This document shows, in pieces, positions 1-9,896 of a stretch of DNA of 64,000 nt. The number at the start of each line of letters is the position of its first letter. Position 1 is the stretch's first letter. The translations under genes and the position numbers were made by a program. Source of the stretch: Rhodosorus marinus (taxonomy: Eukaryota; Rhodophyta; Stylonematophyceae; Stylonematales; Stylonemataceae). The notes below the pieces were generated by a model. That model did no database searches. It was not told the DNA's origin and saw only the letters and a list, made by a program, of their open reading frames with translations. The stretch is from NCBI GenBank assembly GCA_029953675.1, contig JAMWBK010000003.1, positions 2,666,001 to 2,730,000 of the forward strand, given 5' to 3'.

Positions 1-1263
1 GCTGAGACGCGCTAAGGTACGTATTTATCCGCTACTGCCGAAGATTGTGACGCGTCCTACCTTGAAAATATTACTTAGCGGTCCCTTGGTCATTTCCGCT
101 GCTTGGTGATAAAGGTGCTCCATGGCAAGTGGCGCACAAACTTCTGGACCAATGAACTCACGGATTGCCTCAACCATCTTGGTGCAGCGTTTCGCAACTA
201 CCAAGTCCCTCTCTAGTGGATCAGAATTCGTTCCAGGAGCGTCCATATCTGAGATCGCCCCTCGAACCCTCTCGTTGCATACGTTTACCAGAACGCTTTT
301 CTGCTTTTCTGTCATGCTGAAGCGAGCTTTTGAACCAGCGTGCGTTGCCTCAGCGGAAGCGTCAACGTCCGAGCTCACCATAACCTACAAATTGCAATAG
401 TCGAATTTCAGGCTACAGAACTCGCCACTTATGAATTGGCGTGGATCTCTCCAGCGAAGCTCCCTACCTGCACAGCGTACACTCGCAGCAACGCGACCGT
501 CGTGTCGAGTTGGTCGAAGCTTATGTCCGCGCTCCAAGCCCCTGGAACGCCAATTCTCGAAGCAAATTCTGGCTTCTCTACACGCCACTCCAACACTCTC
601 ACATTTCCCGGCAAAGGTAGGCAGAACCTTAGCGCATGTCTCGTCAGCTGCCCAAGGCTTCTCTTCGCTCCGGACTCTCCTGATCGCGTGGAAAACAGAA
701 AACCTCAGTTCAAGTATACGGTGGACGCAGAAGAGCTGCAATCCCAGCATATAGAAGATCAAAGAGTTCATCCGCTGTGCTAGGTTTTGAGACATATGCA
801 TACCTCCAGACAAAGGTTCGGGAATATTAATAGACCGAGAAATAGCTTTCGGCATGCAATCCAATTCACCAGAGACGAGAATTTCCGTTGCGCCTCCGAC
901 CAACTTCGCTCCGCTTTCGGCCCCGACAGATGTGTTTCGTACGAAGAACAAGGTATCGGCTGCACCCGAATACGATTGCGCTCTCTGGTTTGCTAAAAAC
1001 ACAACCGCGTTTGACTGCTCCATTTTCAGAGCGTAATCCATCGCCCATCTTACCGAAACGAGGATCCTCAGCACTCTATGTCGCGTCCGTTGAGCATAGT
1101 CTAGCACCAGCTCTTTTCTCTCCGTACTAGACTTCTCCGGAAGAGAGTCAATTAGCTGGTGCAGCTCTCGATAAGCGTTCTGACATGAATCGTGTACCAG
1201 AGAACCTAGCTGAACGGGAGGTCGACCCACCCCAGAAGGATCTGGCGGCAGATTCGCCGCCAT
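1..1263 (-). CDS. MED14: Mediator complex subunit 14 (MED14/RGR1), N-terminal part, runs off left edge
   Basis: MED14 is the backbone subunit linking the Mediator modules in RNA polymerase II transcription. The start is the ATG at 1263; the frame stays open upstream to 1290 but without an ATG. After a short proline-rich leader comes the typical MED14 opening: a run around VQLGSLVHDSC, then LPEKSSTERK, then a basic helix ending in VRWAMDYALK, matching the family's conserved N-terminal helices. Proposed exons are 1263-720, 679-468, 384-61 and 11-1, joined by introns of 40, 83 and 49 nt with GT/AG ends and continuous phase. Without splicing, the reading frame at 720-468 loses its family resemblance. 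A further 24-nt GT...AG stretch near 780-803 could be removed without a frame change, but need not be. The C-terminal three quarters of the protein lie outside the window. The family is confident; the exact exons are less so. Confidence 0.82.
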
Positions 1264-2095
1264 ATCTCTTTCAACACAATCCGAAGACAATCAGTCCTCA
1301 AGTTGTGGCAAATCTTAACCTCACTCGGAGACAACACCGAACCCAAGGAAGCCCTCTATACAGCAACAGAAAACCCCACATATATAGAATAAAATAGCTG
1401 TCATAAATATGTACAAAACAGTTCCGGCAACACACGCCAGTTGACGAAGACCTCAAAAATCACAAAAGCAAACACCACCAACTACAAAAGGAATCACACC
1501 GGCGTCCCACCAGAAAAACCTCCTCGATGGAGCGAATACAAAAGTAAACTCACTCCATTATCGATCAAGCGGGTGGCATGCATTGTTTATATTTCCATCT
1601 GCATTCTCAAAATTCTCCACCCTCAATATCCTCCACCTTCTCCGACCTCCCTCTACATGTGCGAGCTAAGAACTATCCCATCCACCCCTTTCTTTCCCTT
1701 GTGAAGCGAAAGTCGCGGTTCACCTTAAAAAAAACACGAAAAGAATCTGACTTAATTAAGAATTATCTAGAAATTCAACGTCGCATTGTTTCCTTAAATT
1801 TATATTTTGTATGTTTGCATCATAGTTTAGATCTGTTCGTTACAGATTCAGGAAGTTTAGGATAAGAGGAGCCGTAAGCTTTGTACGTCTTGAAAAGGGG
1901 AAGCGCAATGATCGGAACGGGTTTGGACAGGGAGAATCTCGTGGCACATTCGCTGCTGTCTTTGATGTCTGGCCCGCAGATTTACATCGGATATAAGTTT
2001 TCAAAATTGGAAGGTTCAGGAGATCGCCCTGGAGATGCGTGTATCATCGGCCACTCCTGAGTGTGGATCTTGGACCGCAGAGTTTTTGTACAAAA
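1264..2095. other. Intergenic region between MED14 and an unidentified gene
   Basis: AT-rich non-coding DNA separating two divergent genes, so it should hold both promoters. A TATA-like run (tatatagaataaaata) lies near 1381-1396, about 120 bp upstream of the MED14 start. No other gene or repeat is visible. Confidence 0.5.
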
Positions 2096-3097
2096 ATGGA
2101 AGTGCTGGGTCGCGAAGAAGAAGACGACGTAACGGGATATGGGATCATCTCTGACGCACTTGAAGTGAAGTTTTTAAATGTATACAATGGATTGCTTACG
2201 ATCTGTCGAGCTTTGGACAGGTAAGCTCGTTCACAATGGCTCCGGCGGACCGGGTGGGACTGAAAATCCGGAACGACTTCCTACGTCAAGGGCTGCTCAG
2301 AGGTCTGGACCTTCTTCGTAGCCGTGATCCGACTGCTAGAACTCTGGATCTCGAGCTAGAGCGCCAGCTTCGGAGCGAGCTGAGAGAGCGGATAGCGGTT
2401 TTTGCTTGGCTGGTAAAAGAGAGAGAGTGATATACCGAGACATTTTAAGAGTCTTAGAGCAGCGTCCCTGACATACGTGGCCCTCTGTTATGGTGCGCAT
2501 CAGGATAAGGGTACAGTTCGTCTAGAGGAAGCTACGAACGCTCCCAGGAGTAAAGATCCAGAGTCCGCAGGAATTCTTGAAGAGGACGGCAACAGGGAGG
2601 CTGTAGATCTCCAACTCACAATCCTAGTGCGGGTACTGGATCAGAGCAGAAGTGTGGTCATCAGAAATGTCTAACAATAGCCTTTCGGGTTTGGCCTTCA
2701 CAGGAAGAGCCTTTAGTTTGTTCAGAGGAAGCTGCAGATGTTGCCAGTGCCAGCGAGCAGGAGCCTGCAGGGCACCTGCAGGATTGCACTTTTCACAAGG
2801 AAGATCTCCGTGCCATGAAGGAAGTATGTAGAATGACTTAGAGCCGAGAATATCGTCTGACATTTGTCTAATGTTCCTAATTCCCCCGGTAAGCTCTGCC
2901 TCCTTAACGGGAAGTTGTCAAAGATATACGAGAATCTGTCGAATCTTCACAAAAGGTTACAGAGCTCTAGCAAAGGAGAAGAGGAGCTGACTACGCCGAA
3001 AATTTCTCCTGTCTCTGAGCCGCGGGACCTGGAAACCACGGTACTATTTGCTCCACTGCATGCTGTACAGTTTAATAGTGGCAACACCGCCTGCTAA
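2096..3097 (+). CDS. Unidentified helical/coiled-coil protein, five exons, about 256 aa
   Basis: I do not recognise this protein. Five exons, 2096-2220, 2301-2426, 2458-2653, 2704-2823 and 2894-3097, join with continuous phase and GT/AG boundaries to give one open frame from an ATG to a TGC-TAA end. The product is rich in leucine, arginine and glutamate and looks largely helical: a leucine-rich helix (LNVYNGLLTICRALDRGL), an arginine-rich amphipathic helix (LELERQLRSELRERIAVF), an acidic linker and a second helical segment (GKLSKIYENLSNLHKRLQ). One proposed intron is only 31 nt (2427-2457). Coherent phase across four junctions is the main evidence that this is a gene. No catalytic motif, signal peptide or membrane segment is seen. 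Confidence 0.45.
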
Positions 3098-3346
3098 CGT
3101 TTGCTATGTCCGGTCGTCATTGACCAATAATTACCCAAGTCCGGTACACCTTCTACTACGGTCAACGCCCATCAAGTTCCTGTTCGCAATTTGATTCAGA
3201 GGTTTGATGAGGTTTCGGTCTCAAGCAAGATGGACCGTCTCTTGACCCGCTTTGTTCAAAGCCAAGAACATTAGAGGCGATCTGTTCCGGGGGTTGTTCA
3301 AACTGGGGGCACAAGAACAAAACACGAGCCCCCCATTGGCAAATTA

Positions 3347-4167
3347 TCAACCCCCTTGCATCGTGCTTTCCATCCCTGCCTGGACTTCTTCCCCTTCCCG
3401 ATCAGCAATGATTTGTTCCAAGACTTCTTTCATTTCTGGTAAGGAAGCAACGGTATAGTCGGGGATGGTCAAAGAGTGATCTCTGTGCTCATCACCAGGT
3501 ATGATTTGATCCAATATTTGAATGGTCATAGCACCCGCACTCCGTCCACATTGTATGTCGTCGCTAAGCAAAAAGGGAATACACAACAATCGGAGTTAGT
3601 CCTTGGGAAGGACCCTCAACCTAGCTCACCACGGCGGAGAGGATGATTACCTGTGATCGCCTATCATGACAACGTTCTCTGGTCTAGTCTGCCATCTATT
3701 GCAAATCTCCAATAACGCCGCTGGCGATGGTTCGGTGGCTCAAAACTCCTATCAAAAGCTTCGTGAAAGTATTTCTCTGAAAGACTCAAGAACTGATCTA
3801 TAGCAAGATGAGTGTTCCTCGTCAACAATGCCCTTCGTAAATGATTCTTGTCCAGAAAATCAAAGAGCTCATCCAGACCGTCCCTAAGCTCCATGCGTTG
3901 AATACCCTCAGCCTCGACCTCCAGTACTGCCGCCATTGATCGGGAACTCTCCTCTGCTGGTAAGGAAGCAATGTGCTTCAAAATATCTGCTTTGGGTGGT
4001 ATCTGAGCCCGTCGCCGCATCTCAGCGAAGTCAATTGCGCCCTGCTTGGTCAGACAACCATCCATGTCAAACACTATCCCGGCAATCACACTTGAAGATT
4101 CAGCCGTCATTGACGCTACTCTCCGCTTTGAGCTGCGAACCAATCCAGCGAGCGATACAAAGGCCAT
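3347..4167 (-). CDS. HAD-superfamily hydrolase (subfamily IA phosphatase-like), with apparent single-base frameshift
   Basis: HAD hydrolases remove phosphate groups through an aspartyl-phosphate intermediate. The start is the ATG at 4167 (a second ATG, MTAESSS, lies 19 codons in). The leader MAFVSLAGLVRSSKRR could be an organelle-targeting sequence. Motif I is IVFDMDGCLT (nucleophile Asp, acid/base Asp), motif II is ALLTRNT, and motif IV is VVMIGDHSDDIQCG, reconstituted across an intron at 3564-3650 (87 nt). Between motifs II and IV the frame breaks near 3730-3732: the text reads FEPPN in one frame and PSPAALLEICNRW in the next, where the family has a KP-x-P motif. One base appears to be missing. 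No intron fits there. Either the assembly has an error or the allele is broken. It ends at 3347 with an acidic tail. Confidence 0.75.
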
Positions 4168-4855
4168 CCAGTATTCTCCAACTTATCCTCGGAGAGAACG
4201 ACTCACTCTCCTTGCCGATGAAGTCAGTCTGTCCAGCGCTCAGTGCTTCAAAGACGTTCAGCGATAACACAGTGCTTGTGCAATTGAGCAGAAAACCGAG
4301 TTCAGCAAATTTCAATTGCGGGAGGAGAAGTCCTGGCCGTTATTTGCTGAGGTCATTTCTGAAGTCATTTCTTCACTTATGATAAAGTTTAAGAGGGGTA
4401 TGCTGATCGAAGGGGAACCTGGAAATACACAATCGACTGGTTGTAGGGAACATTGCCAATAGTGACTAATCGTCCAGCGGTCAGAAGAGCAACCCTTACC
4501 GAGTGGTCTGGATATACTGCTCAACTGCGGTGAACGGTGACTTAACATTTCCCCCTGAACTGCTGGATCGCACACTGTTTGCTCTTGGCTTTCACTTCAA
4601 ACCGATTGTTGGGTTGGATAAACTGGGATTCGTCCTTCCGCTTGAAGATGGATGGGGACGGTGGCAGCGATGCTGAGAGCTTGTATTTCTGACAGCTTCC
4701 TCCCTACAATTTACTGGGTGGAACTCTTACCCACATTTTACAGAGGCCTAATGCAATTCCCGAGAAAGAACCTGAAATGGACAACCCCATGCGAAGAGGT
4801 AGTCGACAACAGCAAGCCAAGACGGTTCATCCAGATTAAGAACATAGCAGATTAA
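4168..4855 (+). other. Unresolved protein-coding exons, product unknown
   Basis: Between the HAD gene and the next gene the plus strand has protein-like stretches in changing frames: around 4320-4440 (KSWPLFAEVISEVISSLM), around 4485-4640 (PELLDRTLFALGFHFKPIVG) and around 4690-4855 (FLPTIYWVELLPTFYRGL, ending at a TAA at 4855). They look like consecutive exons of one gene. I could not fit all splice phases and do not recognise the product. The first part of the interval (4168-4270) is the likely promoter of the divergent HAD gene. Confidence 0.3.
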
Positions 4856-5123
4856 ATTTGGATATATATTCTAAAATATTCATTCACAAGAATTATTCGA
4901 TCTTGAAGTTCATAATTACAGTATAGTACGATCATTACCGTCCAATCGGGAGAGAAGTTGATGTTGTGTCCAATTGTTGAAGCAGTTCGAGAAGCTACCG
5001 GAACGTTGTGGTTGTTGATGAGAAGGGTAGGGATAGTTGGTGGTAGGGGATTAGCTGTTCCGTGAACCAAGGAGCCGGCTATTAAATTACGTGTTTTGGA
5101 GTGATCAAGATTTGGAATACGTC

Positions 5124-5613
5124 ATGTCCAAAGGACAGGCTGTGTATTGCTTCGGGTTGTCCGTGTCGGTAAGTGTATCCTGTCATTCGGTTGTTTCTGT
5201 TGCCCAGGTTTGATCGTTCAGCAAGCTGGTTTGGGGGCCGCTGGAAATTCTGTTGACTATGAACCTGGTTATAACCTAGAAACTGAATGAAAACTCCATT
5301 TTCTCTCCACGATAGGGCGCGATCGCAATGGTTTGCTTTGGCGCAGCTTTTGCAAAGCACTATCCCTACTTTGGCTATGAGGGTGACATGGTAGGTCCTG
5401 TACAGGCAAGGACATGGCTTTACTAGCTCTGCTTTTCCTAATGTCCATTCCCCGGCATTTCTCAAATACTAGGATGAAGCCGCTGGTGCATGCTTCCGCA
5501 CTGCGATCGCGTTTGGAATATTGGGAGGTTTATCCGTAGTGTTGTTCATGTACGCAGCTGCAAAGCAGAGAATGGCACCGACCAACGTTCGAGGCCGGTA
5601 CGAAGCGGTTTAG
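5124..5613 (+). CDS. Small two-helix membrane protein, unknown function, four exons
   Basis: Exons 5124-5168, 5222-5251, 5316-5390 and 5473-5613 join in phase 0 at every junction and give a 96-residue protein starting MSKGQAVYCFGLS and ending NVRGRYEAV. It has two hydrophobic glycine/alanine-rich segments, the first spread over exons 1-3 (ending GAIAMVCFGAAFA) and the second in exon 4 (FGILGGLSVVLFMYAAA). A polar loop (HYPYFGYEGDMDE) separates them and a basic tail follows. The shape resembles small organelle or ER membrane proteins, but I recognise no family. An overlapping antisense reading frame at 5082-5465 is longer but has no protein-like features. The donor of exon 2 (GTTGAC) is weak. 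Confidence 0.45.
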
Positions 5614-8600
5614 AGATAACTTAAAAAAATCCATGGCTTCAAGTAGTCGAAACACTTAGGGGCTGGATGCGCCGACCACCGAGTCTAAATATGAGCTCTA
5701 CGATGGAGAAAAGCGTACTTTTGGAGTTTCTTATTTTCCCACAGATTCTTTATAACAGTATCAATACAAATGAAGAATGCGTAAGAAGGCTTGCCCGTTA
5801 GCGTCCATGGCCGCTCGCAGTCTGGACAGCCTGAAGCAAGGCCTTGGGATAGCATCGTTGAATTCGTTTTTATGACTCCAAAGGCCTTGGTCTTAGATGC
5901 TCGGGTGAAGTTAGCTAGACATCCTCATGGTAAACAGTCCTTGTCGACACTGAACAGGAGAACTCGGCACGAAATCTACATCTTGTTGCTGTCCGAAAGA
6001 CGGAAATGTGATCGATCAACGATGTTTCCAAAGCAGCTGGGAGCAAAGGGAATGCCGAAATACTACAAGTCGCGGCAGGAGTGGACAGTAGGCCTGAAAC
6101 CCCTGCTCTTCTTAGTCTCCGACCTTGAAATAGTAGTACCTATGTCCATTCTCCGCTGAAATCCCTAACTTTGCCCTGGCTGCACATGGCAACCGCTGTG
6201 CGAAGGCCGTGGCATTTCTCATGAACTCACAGCCAATACCACAAGGAAAGCAGAGCGGCCTGACAAATAATCAAGAGAAGAGGAATGTCAGGAAAAGCAA
6301 ATCGCATCTTCTCTCCACTGCAACGCAGCTGGCTTTGGATTGTACCATCAACTTCAACCCGACCACTTTCCGTCGTCATAAAAGTCCTCCTTCCCAGTCA
6401 TACTGCTTAGGATTTCATACTGTCTACCCTACATAGTACTTAAGGTGGAGCTTACAAGAGCCACTGCCGGTCATGTGAACGGAAGCATAAACGTTAAGAG
6501 TCAATGCAGAAGCCTTGACCATGCTATGGAAGAAGTTTGTTAAATGCTCATGGTCTCTGGGCAATCGCGATCCCCTGTTTGCGACGTCTATTGCAGCTAT
6601 TCGGCTGAGCTAGTTTTCCGGAGCTGCCTCGTCCTCCTACGCCCCGTCTCGCTGTCCTTCTAACCAGCAGTTGTCCAATCGCTTTGCAGACCCCAGTTAT
6701 CCAGACCGTTTGAAAGCAATTGTCATTTGATGGAATCACGAACATCAGCTCACAAGCCCGTAATCTGCGTACTTCGACATTATGATATATAGTTCTTCCA
6801 TGTACAGCACGCTACTGAACAAACCGCGGCGGCAAGGAAAGAAAGCCAGAGCCATCGACCAATCTGTGGCCACAAAGCGAGGGAGAATTACTGAGCTCAG
6901 ACCTCGTGAGCGCACTTGATCACGGCTACATTGCCACTCCGCAGTACTGTAATCTAGAACCCCAACACCAACCTCTAAGGACTACACCTGGAGCCAGTTT
7001 AAGTATCCACAGTAAACGGCTGCATGTGGATTCAGCAGATGGGAAAAGCGCCATTGCCCTGTCAGTGCTCCTAAAGCATATGGACTGAGCACTCAGTCAT
7101 CCATCAAGGGCAAAAGCCCATACGGAACGAACAGTGATAACCAGAGCATCAAAATCTGCCTACGAAAACTCTTCAGTAAGCAGCTCGCTCTCATCCATCG
7201 AGAGGCGGCAGTATGCCCTCCCATCCTTCCCAACGCTTAACGGAAACGGTCTTTGGTTTATGGAAGCCAATTGCACTCCAAGAGTCCCAACTGGCAGGAC
7301 GGAATTCAATGAATAAACGTTCTACTTTCACTGGTGTGGACAGCTGTCTACATTTGGGTCACCAATGAGCCTTTTCCTTTCAACTTCTGGAAGGACGTTT
7401 TCTCCTCGAGCAAACAAATCGATTGAGGATGATCGCTTCCGATAAATTTCTCCCGAATTTTGAAATCCTGGCGAGGTTGACGGCCTTCGATTTCAGATCA
7501 GTACTTTAAATCATTAGTCAATATACGATTCTGTTTTCCCGCTTCAAAAATGTATGCACTCCTGTCCTTGTCATGGACCCCCACTTCATTTTTACGGTTC
7601 GTGCCGTACCCGTAATATGGAAAAGGAATGGAAGTTTCATATTTGTTTAGTAGAAAAAAGAAGCAGCCGTACGAATGTTCATTTCTGCATGTAGGGGGGG
7701 GATCTTTTCGTTGTTTGGCCAAACCCATCCATTAGGACAACTGATATGGTCTCGGGGTCTGGGGAGAACTTTATTATTAAGATTTTGAAGAAATGGAATA
7801 ATATTTTACTATATTTCATAAATCTCCAAGTTTAGAGGCCGGAAAATCCTCTTCTCCAGGATCTTTTTTGTTTACGAGTACGCGTGTATCTCCCCTTCTC
7901 ATCCGCCCCCCTGCCGAGACCTCATTAACCCCCGCCGTCTCCCGGGAACCATCGAAATTTGATCTTTTTTTGTGAAGGAAGGTTGAGTGCCATTCTCAAC
8001 TTTCGCTAAAGCCCCTTTTTGGAATTGAACATTGCTTCGTCTTCCATAAGAGCGCACATCAAGACGTCGCGCGTGGATCAGAGGGCTAGCGGGTAGAACA
8101 GAAACTTGGGAAAGCTGTGTGATATTTTCATTTTTTCTAGAATAGGTCTCTAACATATTGCAAGATCCAGAGGGGGGGAAGGGTGTGTCACATGGTCTGC
8201 TATTTTTTCTTCTACAAAAGCAGTTGATGGTGAGAAAGTATCCAAAAAGTTCTCACCCCCCCTCTCTTTGATCATGTCGTCGTCATGTGGACGCTGTTGT
8301 GAGCAGGCCAATTACGTATTTCGTATATGGATAGATGTACTTCAAACAGGCGCTTACTGGAACCCTAGGACTCCGATTTCAACGACCTCCCCCCCCCCCG
8401 CCCAACCCTATCCCTCCTTTTTTAAAGGTACCGCACCCTACAACATGGTGAAACCGGAGATTTCGTAATTTCAAAAAATCTTAGGTAGAGGATTTTTTTT
8501 GATGTTTTGGTGTGAAATACAAAGCAAAACAGAAACAAATAGCTTCAGGTGTCCACAATTGACGTGACTCACCTTCGCAACAACCTAACCCTCCTACAAA

Positions 8601-8989
8601 AAATAGGGGTAAAACAAAAACATCGTTCAGATATAGTGCTGCATAAATATTATTTTATCGTAGATTTATCGGCAGCCAGCGGATATTGGTCATTACGTTG
8701 ACAAATACAAACAGGGGGAGGGGGGGTAGAGTTTTTTTTTTGTACGAGACGACCCATTGTCCACTGGCCATTGAGCCTTTTCATGAGCTTTCGTTAAGTG
8801 GGGCCGGTATTTACCCCCCTGCAAATATTTTCCCGGTATATATTCTTCTGTTTATTATTTTAAGAGGGTTATAAATTTCTGTGCGCAGAGTTCCCACCGG
8901 CTTGTTTTCGGATAAAAAGTTAGGATCGAGGAGGCCAGATGCAGCTGAAAGCCATCGAGGCGTAATCTTTTTACTTGTTTCATAATGAA
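5614..8989. other. Long non-coding or unresolved stretch with homopolymer runs
   Basis: From 5790 to 7320 several short open frames occur on both strands (for example 5791-6159 plus). They show no family resemblance, and I could not splice them coherently; a hidden short-exon gene is possible. From 7330 to 8990 the sequence is clearly non-coding, with many poly-G/C runs (near 7693, 8170, 8389-8400 and 8713-8728) and poly-T/A runs. No repeat unit longer than a homopolymer was found. Confidence 0.5.
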
Positions 8990-8998
8990 TATATATAA
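8990..8998 (+). promoter_or_regulatory. TATA-like box upstream of the MYB gene
   Basis: The string tatatataa lies 269 bp upstream of the MYB start codon and just before the G-rich tract. It matches a TATA box in composition and position if the 5' UTR is about 240 nt. It is only a sequence match. Confidence 0.3.
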
Positions 8999-9000
8999 CG

Positions 9001-9115
9001 ATGGGTTTGGGAGGGTGCGACAGTGTGGATGGGGGGAGAGCGGGTTGGGGGGTGTGGGCTGGGTGGTTGTGGTGGTGGTGGTGGTGGGGGATGGGGGAAG
9101 CCCGGGGAGGAGAAG
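9001..9115 (+). promoter_or_regulatory. G-rich tract with many G-runs, potential G-quadruplex region
   Basis: About 115 bases almost free of C on the plus strand, with many runs of three to six G and a short GGT repeat near 9070-9085. It lies in the putative 5' UTR or promoter of the downstream MYB gene, on the coding strand. Such spacing of G-runs can form quadruplexes in DNA or in the transcript. Whether it does so here is inference. The G-richness continues more weakly to about 9250. Confidence 0.4.
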
Positions 9116-9266
9116 GAATAAACAGTCGACTGGACTGATATTGTAAGGAATAATGTTTCTGTTCTCGTTTTCGAGGGAGCTGGGTTTGTGGGGGCTGAGG
9201 GGAGTGTTTTTCCGGTAAGGGAGAGTTTGTTTGGGGGAGGGGGGGGACGGTTGGGTTTGGACAGAG

Positions 9267-9896
9267 ATGGGGTTAGTGGATATGGAGATTTTGTCTCCGT
9301 TATCGGATGAGACGTCAGTAGATGATGGAACGGCTCAGCCTGGGTTGGCGCTGCTTTGTTTGGCGGTTGAGGCTCAGTGCGGGAAGAAGGAGGAATCGAG
9401 CTCGACGGAGGATTACAGAAAAAATAACAAGGTGAAGCGCGCTTGGTTGGCGGAAGAGGATGAACTGCTTGAAAGGATGGTTGACATACATGGACCACGT
9501 CATTGGACGCTAATTGCCGAGAAGATTCCTGGTCGGACCGGGAAACAGGCCAGGGAAAGATGGCTAAACCAGCTAAATCCGGACCTGAGGAAGAAGGGTT
9601 GGACGCCGGAGGAGGATCGAATAATTCTGCAAGAGCATGCAAGGCTCGGTAATAGGTGGAGCTTGATATCCAAGAAACTCAACGGACGGACGGATAATTC
9701 CGTTAAGAATAGGTTTAATTCTACTCTCAAGCGAATGACGCTCAACGGCCAGAATAAATCAGATGAGGAGGCCACGGACGTGTCATTCGAACCCGCGGAA
9801 GGAAAGCGGAACAAGGGAGAGCGTCTGAATGCCCAAGGGAAGAGGCGAAGGACTGGAAAGGACTCACGGACTTTGAAACGAAAAACTATGTTTTAG
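9267..9896 (+). CDS. R2R3-MYB DNA-binding protein
   Basis: Single-exon gene for a 209-residue nuclear transcription factor. The start is the ATG at 9267; another ATG lies at 9282, and the frame is open upstream without an ATG. Two MYB repeats lie at about residues 57-106 and 109-157. Repeat 2 has its three tryptophans (about W60, W80, W99; the helix reads KQARERWLNQL). Repeat 3 has W112 and W131, but the third position is phenylalanine (NSVKNRFNSTLKR) where a tryptophan is usual. The N-terminus is acidic. The tail after the repeats is strongly basic (GKRRRTGKDSRTLKRK), a likely nuclear localisation signal. Unlike most land-plant R2R3-MYBs, the first position of repeat 3 keeps tryptophan, as in animal c-MYB and older 3R types. 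DNA binding is well supported by family; targets are unknown. Confidence 0.93.
   Translation: MGLVDMEILSPLSDETSVDDGTAQPGLALLCLAVEAQCGKKEESSSTEDYRKNNKVKRAWLAEEDELLERMVDIHGPRHWTLIAEKIPGRTGKQARERWLNQLNPDLRKKGWTPEEDRIILQEHARLGNRWSLISKKLNGRTDNSVKNRFNSTLKRMTLNGQNKSDEEATDVSFEPAEGKRNKGERLNAQGKRRRTGKDSRTLKRKTMF

Noticed and set aside
385-720. Unspliced continuation of the MED14 first exon to a stop at 385
   Set aside because: Family-like sequence continues in a different frame after a 40-nt GT...AG segment, and a proper acceptor follows the stop, so the read-through end is intronic.
5082-5465. 127-codon minus-strand frame
   Set aside because: No protein features. It is antisense to a spliced plus-strand protein with two membrane helices and consistent splice phases.
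8980-9642. 220-codon minus-strand open frame rich in proline and serine, antisense to MYB
   Set aside because: It is the complement of the G-rich leader and of the MYB repeats. It has low complexity and no domain, while the plus strand encodes a clear MYB protein.
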